From: Amorphophallus konjac
Taxonomy: Eukaryota; Streptophyta; Magnoliopsida; Alismatales; Araceae
Direction of reading: 5' to 3'
DNA length: 64,000 bases
NCBI GenBank assembly: GCA_022559845.1
Contig: CM040126.1
Location: 146,204,064 to 146,268,063, forward strand
Shown in pieces: positions 34,600 to 45,423 of this stretch; the stretch's first letter is position 1, and every line of letters begins with the position of its first letter. A model generated the notes under the pieces. That model saw nothing but the letters and a program-made list of their open reading frames with translations. It did no database searches and was not told the origin of the DNA. Position numbers and translations under genes: made by a program.

Positions 34600-35213
34600 A
34601 CCAAGTCCCTCTCTCTAAAAGTTTACTTTAGTTCCTAGAAGTCTGTCCAGATTTTTAGTGCCTTTTACAAATTTAGACAAGGATCTTTTTAATTCTGTGA
34701 TCTCTTCATTTAGGGATGAGATTTGCAGTTTAGAGCTAGCAAGCTCTGCCTCGTAAGCATTGACAGTGTTCTTCAATAGGCCATTCAGTTCCTTATAATC
34801 TTCAATTTCAAGTTCTAGTACATGTGATTTTTTAGATTCATTTTCATCGATGTGCTTTCCTTTTTCCTGAGTGGATAAGCTATCTTTTAAAACATTGATT
34901 TATCTTCTGAGTTTCTCATTTTCCTCAATAAGCTTGTCATTGTCAACCAGTTCATCAAAGAACTTCTGATCATCGGACATTGAGTCCATCTCTTTTCTAA
35001 GCTCTTTTCCATCTTCTTCAAGTTTAGAGATTTAGTCACAAGAGCTTCATTTTCCTCTCTCAAGGAAGCGATTTGTTCCTTACGTATGTCCACATCAAAC
35101 ATCATACATTCATTTGCTTTTTCAAGTTTGGAACATACTTCACAAGAAGATTCATGAACATTGCTCTTAAGACTCTTTCTCAGTTTTTTATTTTCTGATC
35201 TGGTTTTCTTATA
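34600..35213 (-). pseudogene. SIRE(-) gag coiled-coil region
   Basis: The minus-strand translation after a TAG at about 35214 is rich in Lys, Glu, Leu and Asn, with heptad-like spacing (for example RKEQIASLREENEALVTKS). SIRE(+) has a matching coiled-coil in the same place (42420-42800). Frame breaks occur near 34890 and 35040. Confidence 0.6.
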
Positions 35214-35670
35214 CTATTTAGCTAAATTCTCATAAGCATCCATGAGCTCATCGAATGTAAAATCTTCAGGTTCGGAGCTTACCTGAGATGACGGGGTGCA
35301 AGGGTGGTCATCATTGTCACCCATCAAGCAGTTGAACTTCTCTTGCTTTTTGTGGATCCTTATCAACCCATCATAGACATCTTTGGCTGAGCTGCAACTA
35401 AAAACAAATGGAGCTGCGTTGGTGTCTACTGCTGCTTTCATCAAGTTCAAAGTAGTACCATTGTCAGCATGTCTGGACTTGTGTTCATTAGTCCATTTGG
35501 CTTTATTTGCTAGTAGGCTGGAAGGACCATTGGCAATAATCATCCAGAGGTTAGGATCACGTGAGATTATAAGTCTGCACATTTTTCCTAGCCAGTCACT
35601 GAAATTAGAACCATCGAAGATCAGAAGGGAAGGCACTGAAATTGATCAGCCGGGGAATACATGATTGAGT
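35214..35670 (-). pseudogene. SIRE(-) gag capsid domain
   Basis: MPSLLIFDGSNFSDWLGKMC, LWMIIANGP and SSAKDVYDGLIRIHKKQEKF match the start and middle of copia gag (UBN2-type) domains, and FTFDELMDAYENLAK matches the SIRE(+) FENFTIADWVDAYHDIAD region. Much of the central capsid helix set is missing between HKKQEKF and the ENLAK region, so it is internally deleted. Confidence 0.75.
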
Positions 35671-35720
35671 TGCACTTGGATCCTCTCTGCAGATCATTGG
35701 ATTTGAGAATGACAAAGCTA

Positions 35721-35732
35721 GGCTCTGATACC
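35721..35732 (-). promoter_or_regulatory. SIRE(-) primer binding site (initiator Met tRNA)
   Basis: The minus strand reads TGGTATCAGAGC, two bases after the LTR end. The same sequence and spacing occur in SIRE(+) at 41199. Confidence 0.92.
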
Positions 35733-35734
35733 AA

Positions 35735-36599
35735 TTGTTAGGTCCGATAGCTGCAACCGGATCTAGAAGGGGGGGTTGAATAGATCCTGCTAAAAGACTA
35801 TAACCAATTAAAAACTTAGGCTAATTAAACCATTAACAACAACTAGAGTGCACATGAGGCACTTAGACATGAAACGCAGCGGAATGGGTAGATGGCTCAA
35901 ATGAAAACGGCAAAGCACGGTCCTATGAGCTTGAGTGTGTGAATGAGATAACCAAGATTACATATGTTTAAGTACGCACACCAACTTGTGAATGGGGATA
36001 GAGAAGATGGATTAAACTCACAAAGAACAACCCACTGCACAGGGAATTTTTAAGGTGGTTCAGTATGCAAACCTGTAGACCTACGTCCACCCCTCACCAA
36101 ACCGGTGAGGCTTTACCACACGCTACGAACGCAGCTCCACTTCCTACACACAAACCGGTAGGGACGGTTTTCCACACACACGCTGCGAGTGCAGTACCAC
36201 ACGGGGACGACGCCCCACACACACACACACGAGGACGAGTCCCCCCCCACACACACACAGAAAAAGAAACAAACACAAGCTGTAAGTGCAGTAACGACAC
36301 TTGGGACAGTCTCCCAAGAACACACAAGGCTGAACTCAGCCAAGGACTCACTTTCGATCTCTAAACAGAGCACCGGGCACACACTTGAAATATGATTCAG
36401 AAAAGTAAAATGGAAACTCTAAAGCAAGGTAGCAAGAATGCATTGTGGCTTCTGATCACTGTGATGAAGCACTACTAAGCTTGGGGCTGGCTGCAAGGAG
36501 GGGCTGCACTCCCATCAACTTCCTCTTCCTTTTTCACCACTGGTTTAGCTCGAACCAGGGCTGGTCTGCTCTCTCTCCATCTTTTTTTTCTCACTGATC
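35735..36599 (-). repeat. SIRE(-) 5' LTR, U5 side, cut by Tat-2
   Basis: It begins on plus TGTTAGGTCCGATAGC. The following GGATCTAGAAGGGGGGTT..AATAGATC and the 'AAACCTGTAGACCTACGTCCACCCC' area (near 36068-36095) match the reverse complement of the SIRE(+) LTR end. It holds a CA-rich low-complexity stretch (36120-36270). It stops at 36599 where the Tat-2 LTR begins. Confidence 0.82.
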
Positions 36600-37319
36600 T
36601 GTTGACACCTATTTTTTGTCGATAAGTTGAGTCGGTTCTCTTACCATCATTTATTGATGCCTTGAGTTGTCCATTACTCGTTGGGCTATTTTCAGACAGT
36701 TTATTGGGCTTATTTTATGGATACCTCCCTCCCTGGCTCAGTCCGCTTCAATTTAGGGCTTAATGGGCCTTGGTTTGGCTTGATTTATCACATTTCGTTA
36801 AGAAAGTCATTGCGCGGCCAATCTCATGACCGTTCAGTAACTGAGCGGTTGAGGATTAACCGTTTATCTATTTTTTGGATATTAAGTTGATTTTTCAGAA
36901 TTTCCACCGACAAGCTTTTGAACGGTTCTGGAGAGGGGGATTTCTGTACCCCATCTAAGAGCAGCCGAACTAGGTTCGTCAGGACCAAACGAGGCCCAGC
37001 TCATCCAAGTGACAGCCCCGCAAGGCCCACTTAGGATAAACAGCCCAATAAGATTTCTCGAGATCAAACCCTTCCTCGGAGGCCCTTAGAATCGGAAGGC
37101 CCGAACGTCGGTCAGAACGGAGGAAGACCCATGCCCGAGTTATCCCCTCACCGGGATAGAGGCAAGCGCTCAGCGCCCACTCCGACCTATCTTCATCTGA
37201 GCTATGCATATCGCCCGGACAGGGTTGGCACCCTTCATGCTTGGGTTTAACCTACGATTGCTTATCCACGCTACCGTTGAAAGCCCTTTATGAGCAGGAG
37301 TTTATGAGGATAAGGGACC
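36600..37319 (+). repeat. Tat-2 5' LTR, left segment
   Basis: It begins TGTTGACACCTATTTTTTG. It is interrupted at 37319/37320 by the non-autonomous element and resumes at 55722; together they give about 1111 bp. The five bases before it (TGATC, 36595-36599) should be its target duplication, the partner being outside the window. Confidence 0.78.
37315..37319. repeat. Target-site duplication of the non-autonomous element, left copy
   Basis: GGACC, identical to 55717-55721. Confidence 0.93.
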
Positions 37320-37617
37320 TGATGGGGACATCAAAGTGGGCACTTAGTGGACCGGCCCCGTTGGTAGAGAGGTCGCTCCCATTCCATGGCCCATTAGGCC
37401 AAGCCCGTCTAAATTTTGGGTTTTCCCTTTTAATTATGATGTAATTTCTTTTTATTAGCATTTTTTTCTTAGTGGGTCAGTTAATTGGGCCCAAAAGGCC
37501 AAGTTAGCTAGTGGGTCTAGTTAAGAGTTATAGGTTGCTTATTGTTACCCCCGGGATAGCGGGGCCTTTTCTCAATTGTTAGGGGTAATTAATGTTTTTT
37601 GTAACCCCTGGCTTCTT

Positions 37618-37625
37618 CTATAAAT
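37618..37625 (+). promoter_or_regulatory. TATA box, non-autonomous element 5' LTR
   Basis: CTATAAAT, matched at 53913-53920 in the 3' LTR, about 85 bases before the CT microsatellite. Confidence 0.7.
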
Positions 37626-37703
37626 TGGGGACCAAGTGCTCTCATTTGAAGTTAGAAATTGAAGAATGAAAATTTGAATTGAGTTGAGCACAAATTGTGG
37701 GTG

Positions 37704-37706
<3 letters not shown>

Positions 37707-37776
<70 letters not shown>
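37707..37776. repeat. CT/GA microsatellite in the 5' LTR
   Basis: An uninterrupted CT run of about 70 bases just downstream of the TATA box. The matching run in the 3' LTR (54002-54048) is about 47 bases. Confidence 0.97.
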
Positions 37777-37778
<2 letters not shown>

Positions 37779-38249
37779 CGAAATCTCTCTCTCACTTTCT
37801 CCCCCTTGCGACATGATCTCTCTCTCTCTCCTTGGGAATTCGAAATTACCTTCTCTCTCCTCCCTCCTTGGGCCGTGAGCCACATCAGCCTTATCCCCCT
37901 TGATTCCCTCCTCCTTTCCCTCATCTAGTTTCCTATTTCCCTCCTACCTCTCTTATCACCTTCCTAATCCCTTTCAAATTAAATCCCATCCCTCCAATTC
38001 TTTCCTAATCCCTCTCCAATATTCCCTCCCTCCTAATTATCCTCCATCCGTTCAAAAAAATTACCCAAAATCCAAATTTTCTTCCCTCCTTCCCAACTAG
38101 CAGCCGCACCTCCCTCTCCCACCTTCCCAAGTGCGCACCCCACCTCCACCATAACCCTAGTTCGCACCCCCAAGCCTCTCATGTCCCAGCCACCTCTAGC
38201 CACCCCTCCTCTCTGCAACCCATGCCCCATCCCCTTCCAGGTGCATCCA

Positions 38250-38254
38250 CGGCG
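38250..38254. repeat. Target-site duplication of SIRE(+), left copy
   Basis: CGGCG, against CGGCA at 51662-51666. The uninterrupted 3' LTR of the host element has CCACGGCGGCCCC at about 54531-54543, showing the empty site. Confidence 0.88.
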
Positions 38255-38394
38255 TGTTGTGACCCCTCTGTGTTGATGATGTTGACAATAAGTTTTACTT
38301 CATTGGCAACAGCTTGTTTTGATTGATTGGAAACTGTTATTATTTTGATGAAATTATTTTTATCAGGTTGTCTGTGTATATAATGCAGTCAGAG

Positions 38395-40132
38395 TCTATA
38401 TTGTTATGCACATACTCACAGGTCTACACAGTGCATTGTAGCATGAACATAGAGTCTATACCTTTCCTTGTTTAGTCTGGACAGTACTGGGTCGACCCTC
38501 TTCTCAGATGGGTCGACGCCCCCACAGTGAAGTCTATACACTGTCTGTCTGTCTTGTGTCTCATGCAGCGTCTTAGGCATTTTGTTAAAGTCTATACAGT
38601 GCAGCTCACACGAACACTCAAGTCCATACATCGTGAAGTCTGCACAGTGTGGCACCCAATGTCTATACATTGCTCATTCATTCATTCAGCATTGTCAAGT
38701 CTGTACATCGGTCTTTCAGCAAGTCTGAACATCGTCTGTCTCTGTTAGCGTCTCAGGCATTGGGCAAAGTCCATACATCGGACTGTTACAGCAAGTCTGT
38801 ACATTGTCCGTCTCAGTTAGCATCTTATACATCGGGGTGAAGTCCGTACATCCTTCGTTGAACTTCGAAGTCTGTACATTCATCAGTGTTCTTCCAAGTC
38901 TGTACATCCAACTGTTCAACTTCGAAGTCTGTACATTGGAAGTTTCACCTACGTTTCCCTTCAAGTCTATATATCAGTAGTTTTACCATCGTTTCCCTTG
39001 AAGTCTATACACTGATGGCTTTACCGTCGTTTCACTTGAAGTCTATACACTCGACTGCCTTGTCTTGATCAAGTCTGTACAGAGCTTCTGTGCTCAAGTC
39101 TGTACAGCCTTTCACTTGGAAAGTCTATACATCGTGAAGTCTTCACACTGGCCTTTGAATGATGTCTGTACATCGTGCATCTCTTTGTTGAAGTCTATAC
39201 ATCCTTCGCTGAGCCTTCCAAGTCTGTACAGTCACTAAGTCTGTACATCCTCTAGGCGCTCACGAAGTCTATACATTGGTTTTATTTTCAAATCTGTACA
39301 GACTTTGGTTTGTGCAAGTCTATACAACCGACTGTTCAGTTTGTGACCAAGTCTGTACAGCCAAGGCGACTGTTAAGTCTGTACATTGGTTCAAGCTTCC
39401 AAGTCTGCACATTGGGCCTTCAAGCTTTTGAAGTCCATACATTGGACTGTGCTCGTAAACTCTATACATCCATCGGTTCTTTGTTGGCCCAAGTCCATAC
39501 ATTGGTAAAGTCTTCACATCGCCTAATTTCTTTAAAGTCTGTACATCCTTCAAGGGGCCAAGTCTATACATCCTCCCGTTCAGATTTCCAAGTCTATACA
39601 ACGTTGTTTAGTGGAAGTCTGTACAGCCGTTGGGTTGCCAAAGTCCATACATTGTGAACCTCAAAGCCTGTACAGACTTTGCCTTGTTTAAGTCTGTACA
39701 TCGTTCTTTTATCTTGGCAAGTACATCATTCGTGAAGATTGAACATTGAGCAAGTGTATACATTGGACGAGTCTGCATCGTGCGTCAGTCATGAAGTCTA
39801 TACATCGTCTATCTTCATTAAAGTCTCATGAAGTCTGTACATCATGGCTTTTGTGCTCCAAGTCTATACATCATGGCAAGTTCGAAGTCTACACATTGGA
39901 AGTGTATTCATTCATGCATCATGGGTCGACCCCCTGATTAGATGGGTCGACCCCTTTAGACTTCTAAGTCTATACAATGTGTTCATGCATTGTTCTCATG
40001 AAAGTCTACACATTACTGCTCTTCACAGCAAGTCTATACACTGCTCCCTCCTGCGTGTAAATTCCAAGTCTATACACTCCCTGTGTTTTCATGTCTATAC
40101 ATCGCATTTCATTTCACAAGTCTATACAGAGT
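38395..40132. repeat. Array of AAGTCTRTACA-type motifs in the SIRE(+) 5' LTR
   Basis: Several dozen copies of AAGTC(T/C)(A/G)TACA, mostly followed by TCG or TTG, spaced irregularly at about 20-50 bases; the bases between are not conserved. Some are palindromic (for example TCTGTACAGACTTTG near 39295). GGGTCGACCC-type sites occur at both edges (38490-38515, 39924-39950). Confidence 0.93.
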
Positions 40133-40350
40133 TCGATACTTAAACTGATAATCTGGTACTCTGTCTGACAGGGATTCTTTACCTAGACTGATGACCTAGC
40201 TCGTGATCCAAGAAGGATGAGGTACCATGATGATGACACGTGGAAGAAGCCTTTCCAGGATGCTGCCATGTGAATGGAATTGCCTCGGTTCTGGTAAATT
40301 CTCTGGGCGGGAAATGTGGAAGCCACGCGCCCTCCTCCACCTGCTGCAAG

Positions 40351-40357
40351 TATATAA
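40351..40357 (+). promoter_or_regulatory. TATA box of the SIRE(+) 5' LTR
   Basis: TATATAA within GCAAGTATATAATGAAGCC, conserved in the 3' LTR at 50816-50822. Confidence 0.75.
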
Positions 40358-41198
40358 TGAAGCCTTCGTCTTCAGATGGAGGCTGATCGACTGAAGAGAA
40401 GCAAAGTCTATACAGCAGAGAGCCATCGATCCACTGTGAGAAGAAATAAAACAGAGAAGAAGAGAAAGTGAGAAGAGATGAGTTGAGAGAGTGAGATTGA
40501 GAGAGCTTGTTCGAGAGGATTGTACTCAGTCTCTTGGTTCAGATACCAGAGCTGAGCATTTGCTCATTAGAGCTACATTCCCCTTTGGGGTTTTTCTTTT
40601 TCATTTTGCTTCTGCACTTTTATTTCCGAACTGTTGCTTCTTCAAGCTGTGAGTCAGCTGTTTTATAGAGGTGCTTCCTCTGGACGGGTAAGCTATAAAC
40701 CCCAGCAGTTGCAGTGGAGGATTCCACTGGACATGTGAAGCTGTAATCCTCAGCAGGCGAGACTTGTCTCGGACAGCAAGCTGTGTTGCTCAGCGGTTTG
40801 TAGGCCAAGCTGTAGTGCCCAGCAGACGCAAGCTATACTGCGCAGCAGTAAGCCATACTCTGTTGAGTGTGGGGTGGACGTAGGTCTTTGACCGAACAAC
40901 CTAAAATTCTTGGGTGCATTGTGTTTGTGTGATTGTCTTTGAACTGTGTGCGATGGGTTTCCTTACTTAGCATCATAGCTTATATCGCTCATGTTCATAT
41001 CTAGTATTCGAGATAGTGATATGCTGTGTGGCTGCATGGGTCGACCCTTTGCTTAGTGCATCTTCTTTTGGTTTACCTGCTATTTGCCTATATTCCGCAT
41101 TAGAGCCTATACTAGCTTTTAATTAGGCATTAGATCTATTCACCCCCCTCTAGATCCACAGTTAGTGGAGATAGACTGCGCCCATCTAACACAACAAT

Positions 41199-41210
41199 TG
41201 GTATCAGAGC
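41199..41210 (+). promoter_or_regulatory. SIRE(+) primer binding site (initiator Met tRNA)
   Basis: TGGTATCAGAGC, two bases after the 5' LTR. Confidence 0.96.
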
Positions 41211-41255
41211 CATACTCTTCAACAGGGACTCATCGCCCGAAGAGGATAGGCAGAG

Positions 41256-42254
41256 ATGGAGGCTCGAGAGATGATAGCTGAAGGTCACTCAACCACAAAG
41301 CCCCCATTCTTCGAAGGATCTAACTACGCATACAGCAAGAATCGTATGCAAGTGTTTCTGAGGGCTAAAGATTACGAGATCTGGAAGGTTGTTAGCAAGG
41401 GACCTTATGAGCTGTCCCCGAATGAAGATGTCTGGACCAAGGAGGAAATCAGAAGGTCCATGCGGAATTGGAGTGCCATAAATGCCATCCAGTGCTCTCT
41501 GCACCCTACAGAATTCTCCCGTGTGTCAGCGTACACTTCAGCCAAGGAGATGTGGGATGCACTGGAAGTTATCCATGAGGGGACTTCTCAAGTCAGAGAG
41601 ACGAAGGCTAATTTCCTACTGTCTGAGTATGAAGCCTTCAAGATGAAGCCAAACGAGACCATCAAAGAAATGTATGCTCAACTAACAATCATCACCAATG
41701 GTCTAAGAGGTCTCGGGAAACCTCTGACAGAATATGATTTAGTAAGGAAGATACTTCGGTCCTTGACTCATGCCTGGCATACGAAAGCTACTGTGATGGA
41801 GGAGTCGAGGGACTTGTGCAATACAAGAGCTGATGAGTTAATTGGCTCGCTGATGGCATATGAGATTAATATGCCAAGGATAGAAGAAGCTGAAAGGAAG
41901 AAGAAGTCGATAGCGCTGAAGGCTGGTTCCAGCAAATCCAACAAATCCAGCTCCAGCAGTTCTTCATCATCAGAGGAGAGCCCGAATGAAGAAGAAGATA
42001 TGACTCGTTCTTAGATGGCCATGATGACCAGAGAGTTCAGGCGATTTCTCAGAAAAGGAGCAGGACGATTCGGCCAAAAGAAATACAGTGGCGGCCGAAG
42101 GGACAAAAGGTATAAACACAACCCTGCAAAGAAAACTGAAACTAACACTTGTTATCAATGCAGGAAACCATGCCATCTGAAAGCTGACTGTCCAGATAAT
42201 CAAAAATGTAAGGACAAGTCAAAGAGAAGGAACACGAAAGGGAAAGCATGGTGA
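41256..42254 (+). pseudogene. SIRE(+) gag, capsid and zinc knuckle
   Basis: The ATG at 41256 opens a copia-type gag: KPPFFEGSNYAYSKNRMQVF, WKVVSKGP, SAKEMWDALEVIHEGTSQVR and MYAQLTIITNGLRGLGKPL. A TAG at 42012-42014 interrupts the frame, which continues at once into basic sequence and the zinc knuckle CYQCRKPCHLKADC. All four ligands are present, but the usual Gly before His is Cys. A frameshift follows near 42250. Confidence 0.88.
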
Positions 42255-42799
42255 GTACCTGGAGTGATGAAGATGAAGGCTCCCTGAGCAACACTTCAGA
42301 CAGTGAAGCTGAATCTGAGAAGCCCATTTGCCTTATGGCAACAAGCTCAGAAGATAGAGAAGAGGACTCAGATGAGGTAATCACTAGATTTGAAAATTTT
42401 ACTATCGCTGATTGGGTAGATGCCTACCATGATATAGCTGATAGAGCTGATGATATTAGAAAAGAAAACAGGCATCTGAGAAGAAAGATCAATTCCATGC
42501 AAAATGATAAAACTCTAACTGATAAAATTGCATGTTTAGAATCTGAGAATAAAAAATTAAAACTCACATGTTCTGAATTAGATGAAATAAAAAATGAGTT
42601 AAAAGCTTCTAGGGAAGAGAATGTGAGGCTTGAAAATGAAATTGATGAATGGAAGCTGAAAATTCAGAAATGTGAGAGTGAAATAAAAATTGTTTCTGAA
42701 AAATATGAAGCTATCCTCAATGTAAATAATGAACTGAAAAAGTCTATTGATGAAATTCAGAAAGACAATGAGGACAAACTGAGAACATTGAGAAAATGA
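42248..42799 (+). pseudogene. SIRE(+) gag C-terminal coiled-coil
   Basis: Starts STWSDEDEGSLSNTSDSEAE, then FENFTIADWVDAYHDIADRA, then about 120 codons rich in Lys/Glu/Asn/Leu with a heptad pattern (about 42440-42790). This long coiled-coil after the knuckle is typical of SIRE-type gag. It ends in TGA at about 42797 with a shift to the next frame. Confidence 0.8.
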
Positions 42800-43701
42800 C
42801 CCAAGGAACAGATAACTTAAATGCTTTGTTAGGGTCAAAGGTCAATTTCAGAAAAGAGGGCCTAGGATTTAATTCAAGTGCAACGAAAACCTTTGGAATG
42901 AAAACTATTTCATTTGTTGCACAAAAAGAAAAAGGACCTCTAATTAGCATGAATCCAAACAATTCAATGAACAAAAACGCTAATCTGAAAAAGACTAGTG
43001 CTGAGGAGAAGGGCAAACAAAAAGTCAGTGAGCCTAGTAGAGCTAGCACATCCAAGCAAAATCCAAAGGCTCAATCTCAGGTTAGGGGTCAACCTACCCA
43101 GTCTTATAAACACCAGGTCAAGGTAACCAAGCCTCCACCATCACCTCCACCTCTGACGAAGACCCAAAACAAACCTATGAATAGGTTAGCAGGGTCCAAG
43201 GTGCAGGGGAGACAGAATGCTGCTAAGAGTCAACCCAATCATTTCTACCAACCCAGAGTTCAGACCCATTACAATGCACAATCAACCTATTTCAATAGGT
43301 CAGGTTGGACTAGAACTCCGGGGAGGCATACATGTCTTGCATATCAGGCTGATCAATATCAAATACCTTACACTAGAAATTGGGTTAATGGGTATGGTTA
43401 TTGGACACCTAGGAACCAACATTTCCACAGCCAGCCCAGGAACTATTATGGCCACAATTCCATGAATGCAACCTGGCCAAGGCACTGGCAAAGAAACAAC
43501 AATGTCAATAATCATGTTGGTGCAAATAAGAAGAAAAATAACAAAAAGAAGAGGAACAACAACAGAAGAAAACCTGTAGGATCCACTGAACAAAATTCAT
43601 TTAAACAAATGTGGATTCCGAAAAGCCTGCTTTCTTACTTTGCTTCTACTTCTTCTGTTATGGAGCCCAATCAGTCTTGGGTTCCAAACCTCTCTACCTA
43701 A
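42796..43701 (+). pseudogene. SIRE(+) gag-protease linker
   Basis: About 300 codons of low-complexity Asn/Lys/Gln/Pro-rich sequence with aromatic repeats (HFYQPRVQTHYN, YGYWTPRNQHFHSQ). It ends FKQMWIPKSLLSYF, the conserved stretch before the protease. Its ATG overlaps the preceding stop. Function unknown, possibly RNA binding. Confidence 0.7.
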
Positions 43702-44313
43702 TTCTGTATTCAGGTATGCCTGGCAGCCAAGAGTAACTTTTGGTACTTGGATAGTGGCTGCTCCAGGCATATGACAGGAGATAAGGCCAAGTTCTGCATG
43801 CTGACTAAGAAGCTAGGAGGCCTTGTCACCTTTGGAAGTAACACAAAGGGTAGGATCATTGGATCAGGTAAGGTAGGTAAGTCTTCTACCTGCTGCATTG
43901 ATGATGTTATGCTGGTTGAAGGGTTAGCTTATAATTTACTCAGTATCAGCCAGTTGTGTGATAAAGGACATAAAGTCTTATTTGATTCTCAATGCTGCAA
44001 GGTTTTTGAACCTGATTCTGAAATTATCAAATTTTATGGAAAAAGAATAAATAACACATACATGATAGATTTAGATGATATTCAGCATTCTAACCTTTGT
44101 CTTACTGCCAGTAGAGAAGACTTAGCATTTTTATGGCATCGTAGGTTAGGTCATGCTAGTTACACTGTTTTGCATAAACAGAATAAGCATGGCATGGTTA
44201 GAGGACTTCCTGAAGTTTCCTTCAAAAAGGAAAATAAAATCTGTGATGCATGCACTCAATCAAAGATAACTAGAAAGTCATTTAAGTCTAGAACTAAAAA
44301 TCTATCTTCTTAA
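43702..44313 (+). pseudogene. SIRE(+) protease and integrase zinc region
   Basis: The active site is WYLDSGCSRHMTG (D-S-G at 43750-43758). VEGLAYNLLSISQLCDKGHK and the GAG-pre-integrase zinc region follow with HRRLGHAS and ICDACTQSK (H..H..C..C). A stop precedes it near 43702. The frame is cut by TAA at about 44311 and resumes directly in the integrase core. Confidence 0.88.
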
Positions 44314-45423
44314 CCCTATGAGCTGATACACATGGACCTTTTTGGGTCAACCAGATCTGTTAGCTTATCAGGGAGGAAGTATGGGTTTGTCATGGTAGAT
44401 GACTTTTCTAGGTATACTTGGGTTTATTTCTTATCTCATAAGAGTGATGCATTTTCAGAATTTCAGGAGTTATATGTTAGAATAAATCAGAAAAATGAAA
44501 ACATTTTGACTGATCATGGAGGTGAGTTTGAAAACTCACAGCTTGATGAATTCTGCAGGTCAAATGGAATCAACCATAGGTACTCCTCACCAAGGACACC
44601 TGAGCAGAATGGAGTTATGGAGAGAAGGAACAGAACCCTAGTGGAGACGGGTCGTACACTCCTTGTTGAAGGTGGTTTACCTAGGAAATTCTGGGCTGAA
44701 GCAGTGAACACTGCCTGTTATGTAATTAATAGAGCCATGGTAAGACCTTCTACCCAGCAAACACCATATGAGATCTTAAAGGGTAAGAAACCTTCTATTG
44801 CTCACTTCAAGGTTTTTGGATGTAAATGTTTCATTCATATAAATGATAAAAGAGACCTTGATAAATTTGAACCTAAAGGTGAACCAGGAATCTTTCTTGG
44901 TTATTCTGAAAACACCCGAGCATATAGAGTGTACAATCTAAATTCTAAAACTGTTGAAGAATCTCCACATATAGTTTTTGATGAATCCTTGGTAAATACT
45001 AATTTTGGTCAATGTAGGAATGAAGACAGTGGTGATATTCTGAAGGAAGGAGATCCTACAGACAAATCAGAGGATGAAGAAGGACATAAAGAGCTTGATG
45101 AAGAAGAGCCTACAGTTCAGGGGGAGGTAAATCAAACTCATGATAATCCAATTGTAAACATTAGATATCTTAAGGATCATCCTGTAGATAATGTAATTGG
45201 AAATCTGCATGACCCCCCTAGGACTAGAGGCCACTTGAGAATTCAACATGAATTGAATGCTTATGCTTTTGTTTCAAATATAGAACCCAAGTCCAATGAC
45301 TGTGCTCTCCAAGATGTGCATTGGATTAATGCCATGCATGAGGAGCTTAATCAATTTGACAATAATAAGGTGTGGCATTTGGTTCCACCTCCTGATCATG
45401 AAACAGTCATAGGGACTAAATAG
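44314..45423 (+). pseudogene. SIRE(+) integrase core and C-terminal region
   Basis: The catalytic residues are Asp 44335-44337 (HMDLFG), Asp 44512-44514 (LTDHGGEFEN) and Glu 44620-44622 (GVMERRNRTL). The second and third have the usual 35-residue gap; the first gap looks a few residues short (near 44490), suggesting a small deletion. KVFGCKCFIHIN and GIFLGYSENTRAYRVYN follow, then an acidic linker. The frame ends at TAG 45421-45423. Confidence 0.88.

Larger units (their letters stand above)
30093..36599 (-). mobile_element. SIRE-type Ty1/copia element, minus strand, lacking pol: SIRE(-)
   Basis: Part of both LTRs, an initiator-Met primer site, gag and a polypurine tract are present, but no PR, INT, RT or RNase H. 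Read on minus: 5' LTR (36599->35735), primer site 35732->35721, gag 35670->33590, non-coding 33590->30749, PPT 30748->30735, 3' LTR 30734->~30093. The left LTR is cut by the outer Tekay LTR and the right LTR by Tat-2. This makes it the oldest element visible and a natural deletion derivative that would need enzymes from a relative such as SIRE(+). Confidence 0.8.
37320..38254 (+). repeat. Non-autonomous element 5' LTR, left segment
   Basis: It begins TGATGGGGACATCAAAGTGG and is the same as the LTR start at 53615. It has a TATA box at 37618-37625 and a CT microsatellite at 37707-37776. It ends at the SIRE(+) insertion. It lacks about 27 bases present in the 3' LTR near 54140, a deletion between short CCAC repeats. 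Confidence 0.92.
38255..41196 (+). repeat. SIRE(+) 5' LTR, 2942 bp
   Basis: It runs TGTTGTGACCCC to CTAACACAACA. U3 holds a dense array of AAGTCTRTACA motifs (38395-40132) that ends about 215 bases before the TATA box at 40351. No coding region is visible. Confidence 0.95.

Noticed and set aside
36065..36364. A Thr/His/Pro-rich open frame on plus and Cys/Val-rich frames on minus
   Set aside because: They come from a CA-rich low-complexity stretch in the SIRE(-) LTR and match nothing.
37572..37924. Arg-Glu repeat frames
   Set aside because: Translation of the GA/CT microsatellite in the LTR; both LTRs show it with different lengths.
38395..40132. CRISPR-like array or tandem satellite
   Set aside because: Motif copies are short, imperfect and irregularly spaced, inside an LTR; no cas-like gene could be expected here.
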